A stretch of DNA of 64,000 bases from Mycolicibacterium tusciae (GTDB lineage: Bacteria; Actinomycetota; Actinomycetes; Mycobacteriales; Mycobacteriaceae): the NCBI RefSeq assembly GCF_002086795.1, contig NZ_MVIM01000011.1, forward strand, positions 62,001 through 126,000. The letters are read 5' to 3'. A model generated the notes under the pieces. The model was given only the letters and a program-made list of their open reading frames with translations, did no database searches and had not been told where the DNA came from. A program made the translations under genes and the position numbers. This document shows, in pieces, positions 24,295 through 32,998 of this stretch (within the stretch, counting starts at the first letter, position 1; each line of letters begins with the position of its first letter).

Positions 24295-25388
24295 ACCGGG
24301 GTGTCGGCCAGTTCGCGACCGATGCGCAGCAGCTGCCCGGTGGCCCCGCCGACCGCGAACTCGGTCTGCTTGGCCGCCAGGAAGTACCTGTGCACCGGGT
24401 GATCGGTGTCGATCCCGACGCCGCCGTGCACGTGCACCGTGGTGTGGGCGACGCGATGCCCCGCCTCGGCCGCCCAGAACGCCGCCGTATTCACCTCGAC
24501 CTCGGCGGGCAGGTCCTCGGACAGCCGCCATGCCGCCTGCGTCACCGTCAGGCGCAGCGCCTTGACGTCGATGTAGCCATCGGCCAGCCGTGACGAGACG
24601 GCCTGGAAGCTGCCGATCGGCCGCTCGAACTGCTCACGCTCGCGGGCGTATTCGGCCGTGAGCTCGAGTGCGCGCTCGACCACTCCGAGCTGGAATGCGC
24701 TGCGGCCCAACGTGCCATGCGTGGTCAGCCAGGCGAGGACCTCGTCGCCGCCGACGACGCGGTCGGCGCTCAACTCGACACCGCGAAGTTCCAGATGGCC
24801 GACGCTGCCGTGTCCGGTGGTGCTCAGCGACTCAACCGTGACACCGGAATCGGAGGCGGCGACCACGAAGACCTTGGTGCCGGAATCGGTTTCGGCGGGC
24901 ACGATGAACGCGTCGGCGACCGGGCCGTAGCTGACCTGGGTGCGGCTGCCGGTCAACCGGAATCCGTCGCCGTTCGCACTCGCCTGGACCGGGCCTTCGC
25001 CCATCTCACCGTCAAGCGCGACGGACAGGATCTTCTGCCCGTTGACGGCGGGCGCCGCCCACTCCTGCTGCAGCGCTTCGGACCCGAACGTCGCCAGCGC
25101 GCCCGCGGCCAGCACTGCCGATTCCAGATAAGGCACAGCGGCCATCTGCCTACCCAGTGCGACCAGCACCGCGACCTGCTCCAGCACACCGAACCCGCCA
25201 CCGCCCAGGGATTCCGGCGCAGCGGTGGACAAGATGTCGGCCTCGATCAGCTTGCTCCACAGCGTCTTGTCGAAGCGTTCTTCGAGACCGTCGAGTTCGC
25301 GTTGGCGTTCCGGCGTGCTGACGGACTCGGTGATGGCGCGCGCCAGACCTCCGAGATCCTCGGATGCCTCAGTTGTCTTGAAGTCCAT
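24291..25388 (-). CDS. fadE27: Acyl-CoA dehydrogenase subunit FadE27 (ChsE5)
   Basis: This 365-residue protein has the acyl-CoA dehydrogenase fold (PESLGGGGFGVLEQVAVLVA, GSFQAVSSRLADGYIDVKAL, VHVHGGVGIDTDHPVHRYFL). Together with FadE26 it forms the heterotetrameric ChsE4-ChsE5 dehydrogenase, which introduces the alpha,beta double bond into sterol side-chain CoA esters. In such pairs the FAD and active-site residues are shared between subunits. It starts 13 bases after fadE26 and overlaps fadD17 at its stop. Confidence 0.92.
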   Translation of the reverse strand: MDFKTTEASEDLGGLARAITESVSTPERQRELDGLEERFDKTLWSKLIEADILSTAAPESLGGGGFGVLEQVAVLVALGRQMAAVPYLESAVLAAGALATFGSEALQQEWAAPAVNGQKILSVALDGEMGEGPVQASANGDGFRLTGSRTQVSYGPVADAFIVPAETDSGTKVFVVAASDSGVTVESLSTTGHGSVGHLELRGVELSADRVVGGDEVLAWLTTHGTLGRSAFQLGVVERALELTAEYAREREQFERPIGSFQAVSSRLADGYIDVKALRLTVTQAAWRLSEDLPAEVEVNTAAFWAAEAGHRVAHTTVHVHGGVGIDTDHPVHRYFLAAKQTEFAVGGATGQLLRIGRELADTPV

Positions 25389-25401
25389 GTCGTCTCAGTC
25401 C

Positions 25402-26583
25402 TTACCGGTTGACCCTGGGCAGGCCGAGCGCGACCATGCCGATGATGTCGCGCTGGATCTCGTTGGTGCCGCCACCGAAGGTGAGGATCAGGCACGAGCG
25501 GTGCATGCGTTCGATGCGGCCCCGCAGCAGGGCTCCGGGGGTGTTCGTGCGCAGTGTCGCGGCGGTGCCGAGCACCTCCATCAGCAGTCGGTAGGCCTCG
25601 GTGGCCAATTCGGTGCCGTACACCTTCGCCGCCGACGCGTCAGCCGGAGACGGGGCGGCATCCGTGGAGGACGCGAGCTCCCAGTTGATGAGCTTGAGTA
25701 CTTCGGCCTTGGCGTGCACCCGAGCCAGGTTCAGCTGAACCCATTCGGAGTCGATCACGCGCCTGCCATGGGCGTCCTTGGTGTTCTGTGCCCATTCGCG
25801 GACACCGTCGAGCGCCGAGAAGATCGGCTGCGCGGAAACCAGTGCGACGCGCTCGTGATTGAGCTGATTGGTGACCAGCTTCCACCCCGCGTTCTCCTCG
25901 CCGACGAGGCTGGACACCGGCACCCGCACGTCCTGGTAGTAGGTGGCGCTGGTGTCGACGCCGGCCATGGTGTGCACCGGAGTCCACGAGAAGCCCTCGG
26001 CCGTCGTCGGCACGATGAGCATCGAGATGCCGCGGTGCTTCTTGGCGTCAGGGTTGGTGCGCACCGCGAGCCACACGTAGTCGGCATAGGCGATCAGGCT
26101 GGTCCACATCTTCTGACCGTTGATGACGTAGTCGTCACCGTCGCGTACCGCCGTGGTCCGCAGCGCGGCCAGGTCGGTACCGGCGCCCGGCTCGGAGTAT
26201 CCGATCGCGAAGTGCAGCTCTCCGGCTGCGATCTTGGGCAGGAAGAACTTCTTCTGCTCGTCGCTGCCGAAGTGCATGATCGTCGGCGCGACGCTGTTGA
26301 TGGTCAGGAATGGCACCGGGACGTTCGCGATAGCGGCCTCGTCGTTGAAGATCAGCCCGTCCATCGGCGGACGCGCCTGGCCGCCGTACTCCTTGGGCCA
26401 CGAAAGCGTCAGCCACCCGTCCTTGCCCATTTGGGCGACCGTTTCGCGGTAGACGTTGCCCCGCCCCATCTCTCCGTCGCTGGAGGCCAGCGCTTCGGCG
26501 CGCTCGGGGGTCATCAGCTTGGTGAAGTACGCCCGTAGCTCGCGACGCAACTCCTCCTGCTCTGGGGTGTAGCCGATCCGCAT
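25402..26583 (-). CDS. fadE26: Acyl-CoA dehydrogenase subunit FadE26 (ChsE4)
   Basis: This 393-residue acyl-CoA dehydrogenase has IGYSEPGAGTDLAALRTTAV (FAD and substrate binding), GQKMWTSLIAYADYVWLAV in the middle domain and LTFGGGTNEIQRDIIGMVAL at the C-terminus. It is the partner of FadE27 in ChsE4-ChsE5, acting on the first cycles of sterol side-chain beta-oxidation. It is the first gene of the leftward operon and is divergent from fdxD, with a KstR box 81-94 bases upstream of ATG 26583. Confidence 0.93.
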   Translation of the reverse strand: MRIGYTPEQEELRRELRAYFTKLMTPERAEALASSDGEMGRGNVYRETVAQMGKDGWLTLSWPKEYGGQARPPMDGLIFNDEAAIANVPVPFLTINSVAPTIMHFGSDEQKKFFLPKIAAGELHFAIGYSEPGAGTDLAALRTTAVRDGDDYVINGQKMWTSLIAYADYVWLAVRTNPDAKKHRGISMLIVPTTAEGFSWTPVHTMAGVDTSATYYQDVRVPVSSLVGEENAGWKLVTNQLNHERVALVSAQPIFSALDGVREWAQNTKDAHGRRVIDSEWVQLNLARVHAKAEVLKLINWELASSTDAAPSPADASAAKVYGTELATEAYRLLMEVLGTAATLRTNTPGALLRGRIERMHRSCLILTFGGGTNEIQRDIIGMVALGLPRVNR

Positions 26584-26663
26584 CGCCTTGTCCTAACTTC
26601 TGTAGAGCACCGGTATAAGTGCACCAGGCTTGAACCGAAGTCCAGCCCGACTTCACTCCCGGT

Positions 26664-26677
26664 TGTAACACGTTCTA
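26664..26677. promoter_or_regulatory. KstR operator, fadE26-fdxD divergent promoter
   Basis: TGTAACACGTTCTA, identical to the echA19-fadD19 box, fits TnnAACnnGTTnnA. It lies centrally in the 159-base gap between fadE26 and fdxD and could control both operons. Confidence 0.9.
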
Positions 26678-26742
26678 GTCTTGGGGTCCAGGCCGGTGCC
26701 ACACTGGTTGCTCGAAGCAGCCCCGAGCGCAAGGAGTGCGTC

Positions 26743-26934
26743 ATGCGAGTGGAAGTGGACCGTGACCGTTGCGAGGGCAACGCCGTATGCGTTGGAATTG
26801 CCCCCGACCTGTTCGATCTCGACGACGAGGATTATGCGGTCGTCAAGGCCGATCCAGTGCCCGCCGACCAGGAGGACCTGGCGGAGCAGTCGATCGCCGA
26901 GTGCCCGCGAGCAGCCCTGATCCGCAGAGACTAG
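26743..26934 (+). CDS. fdxD: Small [3Fe-4S]-type ferredoxin FdxD
   Basis: This 63-residue ferredoxin has cluster cysteines C10, C16 and C54 (CEGNAVC and CP). Asn13 stands where a fourth Cys would be, the pattern CxxNxxC typical of mycobacterial P450-associated ferredoxins. It should pass electrons to a sterol P450 such as CYP142 or CYP125. It starts downstream of the KstR box and 12 bases before the SDR gene, matching Rv3503c-Rv3502c. Confidence 0.92.
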   Translation: MRVEVDRDRCEGNAVCVGIAPDLFDLDDEDYAVVKADPVPADQEDLAEQSIAECPRAALIRRD

Positions 26935-26946
26935 AGGTATTCATAA

Positions 26947-27855
26947 ATGACTGCAGATGCGACTGATCTTTCCGGCCTCGTTGCCGTGGTGACCGGCGCG
27001 GCCGCTGGGCTGGGCCGCGCCGAGGCCATCGGTCTGGCGCGAGCCGGCGCCACCGTCGTGGTCAACGACATCGCAGGAGCGTTGGACCGCTCCGACGTGA
27101 TCGACGAGATCGTCGCCGCGGGTTCCAAGGCGGTCGCGGTTGCCGGTGACATCAGCGAGCGGTCGACGGCCGACGAGCTGGTGTCCACCGCCGACGGCCT
27201 CGGCGGTCTGAGCATCGTCGTCAACAATGCCGGCATCACGCGCGACCGCATGCTGTTCAACATGACCGATGAAGACTGGGATGCGGTCATCGCCGTCCAT
27301 CTGCGCGGTCACTTCCTGCTGACTCGCAATGCAGCGACGTATTGGCGCAGTAAGGCGAAGGCGAACGACGGCCGCGTCTACGGCCGCGTCATCAATACGT
27401 CGTCCGAGGCCGGCCTGGTCGGGCCGGTCGGGCAGGCGAACTACGGCGCCGCGAAGGCGGGCATCACCGCGCTGACGCTGACGATGGCACGGGCCCTGGA
27501 GCGCTACGGCGTGCGGGCCAACGCGATCGCGCCCCGCGCCCGCACCGCGATGACCGCCGACGTGTTCGGCGAGGCGCCGGAGCTGACCGAGGGGCAGATC
27601 GACTCGCTGTCGCCCGAGCATGTCGTCACGTTGGTGCAATTTCTGGCTTCGCCCGCCGCGGAAGGCGTCAACGGACAGCTCTTCATCGTTTACGGTCCTA
27701 CTGTGACGCTTGTTGCGGCGCCAACGGTCGAAGCTCAGTTCAGCGCGCTGGGTGACGCCTGGAAACCTACGGACCTGTCAATTACTTTGCGCGACTACTT
27801 TGCTGAACGCGGCTCGGATGCGAATTTCGCAGCGACCGACATTATGAATTCATAA
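26947..27855 (+). CDS. Short-chain dehydrogenase, sterol side-chain beta-hydroxyacyl-CoA type (Rv3502c-like)
   Basis: This 302-residue SDR has the NAD(P) motif TGAAAGLG (16-23), NNAG (93-96), catalytic Ser in INTSSEAG (150-155) and Y166-x3-K170. The extra C-terminal segment (YGPTVTLVAAPTVEAQFSAL) is typical of multifunctional-enzyme-like hydroxyacyl-CoA dehydrogenases. Position between fdxD and yrbE4A matches Rv3502c. It probably oxidises a 3-hydroxyacyl-CoA of the sterol side chain, though the exact substrate is not proven. Confidence 0.88.
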   Translation: MTADATDLSGLVAVVTGAAAGLGRAEAIGLARAGATVVVNDIAGALDRSDVIDEIVAAGSKAVAVAGDISERSTADELVSTADGLGGLSIVVNNAGITRDRMLFNMTDEDWDAVIAVHLRGHFLLTRNAATYWRSKAKANDGRVYGRVINTSSEAGLVGPVGQANYGAAKAGITALTLTMARALERYGVRANAIAPRARTAMTADVFGEAPELTEGQIDSLSPEHVVTLVQFLASPAAEGVNGQLFIVYGPTVTLVAAPTVEAQFSALGDAWKPTDLSITLRDYFAERGSDANFAATDIMNS

Positions 27856-27890
27856 GCTCGATAATCTTGACCGGTCCCGACTTGGGAGAC

Positions 27891-27904
27891 TAGAACACGT
27901 TCTA
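27891..27904. promoter_or_regulatory. KstR operator 1 upstream of the mce4 operon
   Basis: TAGAACACGTTCTA is a fully symmetric match to the KstR consensus. It lies 36 bases after the SDR stop and about 218 bases before yrbE4A, marking a separate promoter for the mce4 operon. Confidence 0.9.
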
Positions 27905-27979
27905 ACATGGCGTGTGTCACACCGGCTTTGACCAGCGCGGATATAACAATTTGGACCTTTTTTCCGGTTCTTTGACACT

Positions 27980-27993
27980 GTGAACTTGTTCTA
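27980..27993. promoter_or_regulatory. KstR-like site 2 upstream of the mce4 operon
   Basis: GTGAACTTGTTCTA keeps AAC, GTT and the final A of the KstR motif but has G for the first T. With the box at 27891 it gives the mce4 promoter two candidate sites about 89 bases apart. Confidence 0.6.
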
Positions 27994-28121
27994 GTTAGTA
28001 TGATCCGGCTCACTAAGAGCAGTGCTTAAACCACGGGTGTAAAGCAAGCGTCGGCGACGTTATCCGAAGTCTTCGCCACGCGAGCTCTCCGCCCGCCACC
28101 GCAGAGAAACGGAGCCCGAGG

Positions 28122-28883
28122 TTGATCGAACAGCTCGCGGCACCGACTCGGGCCGTGGGCGGTTTCTTCGAAATGTCGATGGACACCTTCGTCAAGATAT
28201 TTCGACGCCCCTTTCAGTTCCGCGAGTACCTCGACCAAACGTGGATGATCGCGCGGGTTGCGCTCATCCCGACGCTGCTGATCTCGATTCCGTTCACGGT
28301 GCTGGTCGCCTTCACCCTCAATATTCTTTTGCGAGAAATCGGAGCCGCGGATCTGTCCGGCTCCGGTACCGCGTTCGGCACGGTGACGCAGCTCGGTCCG
28401 ATCTCGACCGTGCTTGTCATCGCCGGCGCAGGCGCGACCGCAATCTGCGCCGACCTGGGTGCCCGCACCATCCGTGAAGAAATCGATGCGATGCGGGTGC
28501 TCGGCATCGATCCCATTCAGCGCCTTGTGGTTCCGCGTGTGCTGGCCTCGACCACCGTCGCTCTGCTGCTCAACGGTTTGGTGATCGCGATCGGTCTCAC
28601 CGGCGGTTACGTGTTCTCCGTGCTGCTGCAGGGGGTGAACCCCGGTGCGTTCATCAACGGTCTGACGATCCTGACCGGCTTGGGCGAGTTGGTGATCTCC
28701 GAAGTCAAGGCCCTGTTGTTCGGTGTGATGGCAGGCCTTGTCGGCTGCTACCGCGGGCTGACCGTCAAGGGTGGACCCAAGGGCGTCGGAGAGGCTGTCA
28801 ACGAGACAGTCATCTATGCCTTCATCTGTCTGTTCGTCATCAACGTGCTGATGACCGCAATCGGCGTCCGGGTGCTCGGCTGA
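28122..28883 (+). CDS. yrbE4A: Mce4 permease subunit YrbE4A
   Basis: This 253-residue membrane protein of the MlaE/YrbE permease family has about five hydrophobic segments and the cytoplasmic coupling loop IREEIDAMRVLGIDPIQRLV, which contacts the MceG ATPase. It forms the channel core of the Mce4 sterol importer. TTG at 28122 is chosen because MIEQLAAPTRAVGGFFEMSM matches the known N-terminus, with GAGG just upstream. It overlaps yrbE4B by one base. MceG is not encoded in this window. Confidence 0.94.
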   Translation: MIEQLAAPTRAVGGFFEMSMDTFVKIFRRPFQFREYLDQTWMIARVALIPTLLISIPFTVLVAFTLNILLREIGAADLSGSGTAFGTVTQLGPISTVLVIAGAGATAICADLGARTIREEIDAMRVLGIDPIQRLVVPRVLASTTVALLLNGLVIAIGLTGGYVFSVLLQGVNPGAFINGLTILTGLGELVISEVKALLFGVMAGLVGCYRGLTVKGGPKGVGEAVNETVIYAFICLFVINVLMTAIGVRVLG

Positions 28884-29725
28884 TGAGCTACGACGTGACG
28901 GTGAGGATGCGGCGGGCGCTCGGATGGTTTCCCAGGGCCGTCGACACGTTCGGCGAGCAGGCGTTGTTCTACGCCGAGTCGGTCCGGTACATGCCGAACG
29001 CGGTGCGGCGCTACGGCAAGGAAACGACCCGGCTGATCGCGGAGATGACGCTCGGCACCGGCGCGCTGGTCCTCATCGGCGGCACGGTCGGCGTCGCGGC
29101 GTTCCTCACCCTGGCCTCCGGCGGTGTCATCGCCGTACAGGGCTACGAATCGCTGGGCAACATCGGCATCGAGGCGCTCACCGGCTTCCTCTCGGCGTAC
29201 CTCAACGTGCGCATCGTGGCGCCGATCATCGCCGGCATCGCGCTCGCGGCCACTATCGGTGCGGGCACCACGGCCCAACTGGGGGCCATGCGCATCTCCG
29301 AGGAGATCGACGCCGTCGAATCGATGGCCGTGCACTCGATGTCCTACCTGGTGTCCACCCGCATCGTCGCCGGGCTCATCGCGATCATTCCGCTGTACTC
29401 GCTCGCTGTCCTGGCCGCGTTCTTCTCGGCCCGCACCATCACCGTCTTCGTCAACGGACAGTCCGGCGGGCTGTACGACCATTACTTCAACACGTTCCTG
29501 ATCCCGACCGATCTGCTGTGGTCTTTCGCTCAGGCGATCGTGATGGCGGTCGCGGTGATGTTGGTCCATACCTACTACGGCTACAACGCATCCGGCGGAC
29601 CGGTCGGCGTCGGTGTCGCGGTGGGTAAGGCGGTCCGGACCTCGCTGATCGTCGTCGTCATCATCACTTTGTTCATCTCCCTGGCCGTGTACGGTGCCAC
29701 CGGAAACTTCAACCTCTCGGGGTAA
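28883..29725 (+). CDS. yrbE4B: Mce4 permease subunit YrbE4B
   Basis: This 280-residue MlaE-family permease, paired with YrbE4A, has the coupling loop ISEEIDAVESMAVHSMSYLV and hydrophobic segments near residues 50-80, 95-125, 160-185, 200-230 and 245-275. It forms the second half of the importer core. ATG at 28883 overlaps the yrbE4A stop (TGATG), so translation is coupled. It is followed 15 bases later by mce4A. Confidence 0.95.
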   Translation: MSYDVTVRMRRALGWFPRAVDTFGEQALFYAESVRYMPNAVRRYGKETTRLIAEMTLGTGALVLIGGTVGVAAFLTLASGGVIAVQGYESLGNIGIEALTGFLSAYLNVRIVAPIIAGIALAATIGAGTTAQLGAMRISEEIDAVESMAVHSMSYLVSTRIVAGLIAIIPLYSLAVLAAFFSARTITVFVNGQSGGLYDHYFNTFLIPTDLLWSFAQAIVMAVAVMLVHTYYGYNASGGPVGVGVAVGKAVRTSLIVVVIITLFISLAVYGATGNFNLSG

Positions 29726-29740
29726 GGGGAAAGAGAAACC

Positions 29741-30931
29741 ATGTCGAGGACAGTCGCGATCAGGATCGCCGCCGTAGTGCTGGCGGCGATCATCGTGGCG
29801 TTCTCGGTGTTCACCTACCTGTCCTACTCCGCCGCGTTCACACCGACCGAAACCGTGACGGTCACCTCGAAGCGGGCCGGTCTGGTGATGGACCGCGACG
29901 CGAAGGTCAAGTACCGCGGTATCCAGATCGGCAAGGTCGAAGACATCTCGTATACCGGTGAGGATGCGAAGCTGACGCTAGCCATCAACAAGGGCGAGCT
30001 GCGCTACGTGCCGTCGAACGCGCCGGTGCGGATCGCCAGCACGACGGTGTTCGGCGCAAAGTCGGTGGAATTCCTTGCGCCGGAACAGCCGTCAGGTAAG
30101 CCGATGGCCGCTGGCGCTGCTGTCAAGGCCGACAATGTCCAGCTGGAAGCCAACACGCTGTTCCAGACACTGATCGACGTCTTGAACAAGGTCAATCCCA
30201 TCCATCTGAACGCGACCATGTCGGCGCTCGCGGAGGGCCTGCGTGGTCATGGTGAGGACGTCGGCGTCAGCACGGCCGGGCTGAATCAGTACCTCACACA
30301 ACTGAATCCGAAGCTGCCGCAGGTCGAGGCGATTCTCGCGCAGACCAACACGGTGGCCAACATCTACGGCGATGCCGGCCCCGACTTGGTGACCGTCATC
30401 AAGAACGTGCCGACCATCAGTCAGACGGTCGTCGACCAGCAGGAGAACCTGAACGCCACGTTGCTCGCGACCATCGGCCTGGCGAACGAGGGCGCCGACA
30501 CACTCGAGCCCGGCGCCGACGACTACATCGCGGCGATCCAGCGACTGCGGGCGCCGTTGAAGGTGCTCCGCGACTATTCGCCCGTACTCGGTTGCATCAT
30601 CCAGGGTGTCGCGAAAGGCCGCCAGCGGGGCGCAGACATCCTGGGCGGATACAAGCCCGGCGCCATGGTCAGTTCCAGCTTCGTGTTGGGTGTGCCGACA
30701 TACACGTATCCGGAGAGCCTGCCCATCGTGAACGCGACGGGTGGTCCGAACTGCCGTGGCTTGCCGAACCTGCCGAACATGCAGTTCGGCGGCTCGTACT
30801 TCCGGTCACCGTTCCTGGTCACCGACAACGCGCTCATTCCGTATGAGCCGTTCACCGAGGTACAGGTCGACGCCCCGAGCACTTTCCAGTTCCTCTTCAA
30901 TGGCGCTTTCGCAGAACGGGACGACTTCTGA
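29741..30931 (+). CDS. mce4A: Mce-family sterol-binding protein Mce4A
   Basis: This 396-residue protein has one N-terminal membrane anchor (residues 8-30) followed by the MCE/MlaD beta-barrel domain (VKYRGIQIGKVEDISYTGED, SKRAGLVMDRDAKVKY). A long helical region and the mycobacterial Mce C-terminus follow. Six Mce4 proteins together form a tube carrying sterols across the envelope. A ribosome-binding site GGGGAAAGAG precedes ATG 29741. It overlaps mce4B at the stop. Confidence 0.95.
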   Translation: MSRTVAIRIAAVVLAAIIVAFSVFTYLSYSAAFTPTETVTVTSKRAGLVMDRDAKVKYRGIQIGKVEDISYTGEDAKLTLAINKGELRYVPSNAPVRIASTTVFGAKSVEFLAPEQPSGKPMAAGAAVKADNVQLEANTLFQTLIDVLNKVNPIHLNATMSALAEGLRGHGEDVGVSTAGLNQYLTQLNPKLPQVEAILAQTNTVANIYGDAGPDLVTVIKNVPTISQTVVDQQENLNATLLATIGLANEGADTLEPGADDYIAAIQRLRAPLKVLRDYSPVLGCIIQGVAKGRQRGADILGGYKPGAMVSSSFVLGVPTYTYPESLPIVNATGGPNCRGLPNLPNMQFGGSYFRSPFLVTDNALIPYEPFTEVQVDAPSTFQFLFNGAFAERDDF

Positions 30932-31959
30932 TGAAGGCAATCCTGACGAAGGTCGGCATCTTCGTGGTGGCGATGTTATTGGTCTCCGCCGGGTTGATAG
31001 TGATCTTCGGCGAGTTCCGGTTCGCGTCGACCACCAGCTACCACGCCACATTCAAGGACGCCTCGCGGCTCGAGGGCGGTAACGACGTAAGGATCGCAGG
31101 CGTTCCGGTCGGCACGGTCGAAGCCGTGAAGCTGAACCCCGACAACACCGTCGACGTGGCGTTCACGCTCGACAAGAAGTATCAGCTGTATACGTCGACG
31201 CGAGCCGTGATTCGGTATGAAAACCTGGTCGGCGATCGCTTCATGGAGATCACCTCGGGCCCGGGTGAACTGAAGAAGCTACCCAGGGGCGGCACCATCT
31301 CGAAAGAGAACACACAGCCGGCCCTTGACCTGGATGCACTGCTCGGCGGTCTGCGACCGGTGGTCAAGGGCCTCGACGGCGAGCAGGTCAATCAGATCAG
31401 CAATGCGATCCTCGAGCTACTGCAGGGCCAGGGCGGTGCGCTGTCTCAACTGCTGTCGGAGACAGGAACGTTCAGCCAGACGCTTGGTGATCGCTACCAA
31501 GTGATCTCGGAGGTGATCCAGAACCTCAACCAGGTGCTGGGGACCATCGACTCGAAAAGCGCCGAATTCAATGCCAGCGTGGACGAGCTGCAGAAGCTCG
31601 TCACGGGGCTCGCGGAGGGCCGGGACCCCATCGCCGGTGCGATTCCGCCGCTGGCCTCAGCCGAGTCGAATCTGACGGACATGCTGGCGAATTCGAGGCG
31701 GCCCGTGCAGGGCGTCCTCGAGAACCTTCGACCGCTGGCCACCGAGTTCGACAACCGTAAGGCCGAGGTCAACGCTGTCATCGAACCGCTTGCAGAAAAC
31801 TATCTGCGACTCAATTCCCTCGGTGCGTACGGGTCGTACTTCAACTACTACATCTGCGCGACCACGCTGAAATTCAACGGGCCGGCAGGGAGCGACATCC
31901 TCCTCCCGATCGGCGGCGTGCCGGACCTCTCGAAGGGCAGGTGTTCAGCCAATGGATAA
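30931..31959 (+). CDS. mce4B: Mce-family protein Mce4B
   Basis: This 342-residue MCE protein has an N-terminal anchor (VGIFVVAMLLVSAGLIVIFG), the MCE domain (EGGNDVRIAGVPVGTVEAVK) and a helical needle region rich in Leu and Gln. It ends with the Cys-containing segment YFNYYICATTLKFNG. It is a subunit of the Mce4 sterol transport tube. ATG overlaps the mce4A stop, and the next gene begins before this stop, so translation runs as a coupled chain. Confidence 0.94.
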   Translation: MKAILTKVGIFVVAMLLVSAGLIVIFGEFRFASTTSYHATFKDASRLEGGNDVRIAGVPVGTVEAVKLNPDNTVDVAFTLDKKYQLYTSTRAVIRYENLVGDRFMEITSGPGELKKLPRGGTISKENTQPALDLDALLGGLRPVVKGLDGEQVNQISNAILELLQGQGGALSQLLSETGTFSQTLGDRYQVISEVIQNLNQVLGTIDSKSAEFNASVDELQKLVTGLAEGRDPIAGAIPPLASAESNLTDMLANSRRPVQGVLENLRPLATEFDNRKAEVNAVIEPLAENYLRLNSLGAYGSYFNYYICATTLKFNGPAGSDILLPIGGVPDLSKGRCSANG

Positions 31960-32998
31960 GACGCTGCGGGCGGGCATCTTCGGAATCGCGGTGCTGGCGA
32001 TGGTCGTCGTCGTCGCGTTCGGCTACAGCAGCCTGCCATTCTTTCCGCAGGGCAAGTCCTACGAGGCATACTTCGCCGACGCCGGCGGCATCTCGCCGGG
32101 TAACGACGCCAACATCTCCGGCATCACGGTCGGCAAGGTGAGCGACGTCGCCCTCGCGGGCGAGTTCGCAAAGGTGACCTTCACCGTCGATCGCAAGATC
32201 AGGCTGGGTGACCAGACCCTCGTATCGATCCGCACCGACACGGTTCTGGGCGAGAGATCGCTCGGTATCACTCCGGCGGGCGGCGGGTCGGTGACCTCGA
32301 TTCCGGTGGCCCGCACGACAGTTCCGTACACCTTGAACCAGGCCCTGCAGGACCTCGGTCAGAACGCGGCCGCCGTCGACCAGGAGCAGCTGACCCAGGC
32401 GTTGGGGGTGCTGACCGATTCGTTCCGCGATGCAACGCCCGAGCTGCGCCGCACACTCGATGGTGTGGCGACCTTGTCGCGCAGCATCAACGCCAACGAT
32501 GAAGCGTTGGGCCAGTTGCTGACGCGCGCCAAGTCGGTGACCCAGACTCTCGCCGACCGGGCCGGTCAGGTGAACCAGCTCGTCACCGACGGCAACCAGT
32601 TGTTCGCCGCGCTCGATGAGCGACGCGCAGCGCTGAGCACTTTGATCGCGGGCATCGACGATGTGTCCGAGCAGCTTTCCGGTTTTGTGAACGACAACCG
32701 TCGCGAGTTCGGACCGGCCCTGAGGAAACTGAATCTGGTGTTGGACAACCTGCTCGAACGCCGTGATCACATCAGCGAGGCGCTGAAGCGCCTGCCGCCC
32801 TACGCCACCGCGCTCGGCGAGTCGGTGGGCTCGGGCTCGGGCTTCATGGTCAACCTGCCCAACGCGATTCCGAACACCACACAAGAGGCCCTGCTCTTGG
32901 ATCTCTACTTCCAGCCGGGCAAGATCCCCGACAGCCTTTCCGACCTCCTGCGCGGGTTCATCCAGGAGCGCCTGATCATCAAGCCGAAGTCGCCATGA
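31952..32998 (+). CDS. mce4C: Mce-family protein Mce4C
   Basis: This 348-residue MCE protein starts MDKTLRAGIFGIAVLAMVVV (anchor), with the MCE domain ISPGNDANISGITVGKVSDV and a long heptad-like helical region from about residue 130 to 290. It belongs to the Mce4 complex. It overlaps mce4B by 8 bases and mce4D by 4 bases. Length is normal for the family. Confidence 0.94.
   Translation: MDKTLRAGIFGIAVLAMVVVVAFGYSSLPFFPQGKSYEAYFADAGGISPGNDANISGITVGKVSDVALAGEFAKVTFTVDRKIRLGDQTLVSIRTDTVLGERSLGITPAGGGSVTSIPVARTTVPYTLNQALQDLGQNAAAVDQEQLTQALGVLTDSFRDATPELRRTLDGVATLSRSINANDEALGQLLTRAKSVTQTLADRAGQVNQLVTDGNQLFAALDERRAALSTLIAGIDDVSEQLSGFVNDNRREFGPALRKLNLVLDNLLERRDHISEALKRLPPYATALGESVGSGSGFMVNLPNAIPNTTQEALLLDLYFQPGKIPDSLSDLLRGFIQERLIIKPKSP

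Noticed and set aside
27911-27922. GTGTGTCACAC palindrome-like sequence in the mce4 promoter
   Set aside because: Arms of 5 bases around one base are common by chance in this base composition. Without a matching regulator motif I do not call it an operator.
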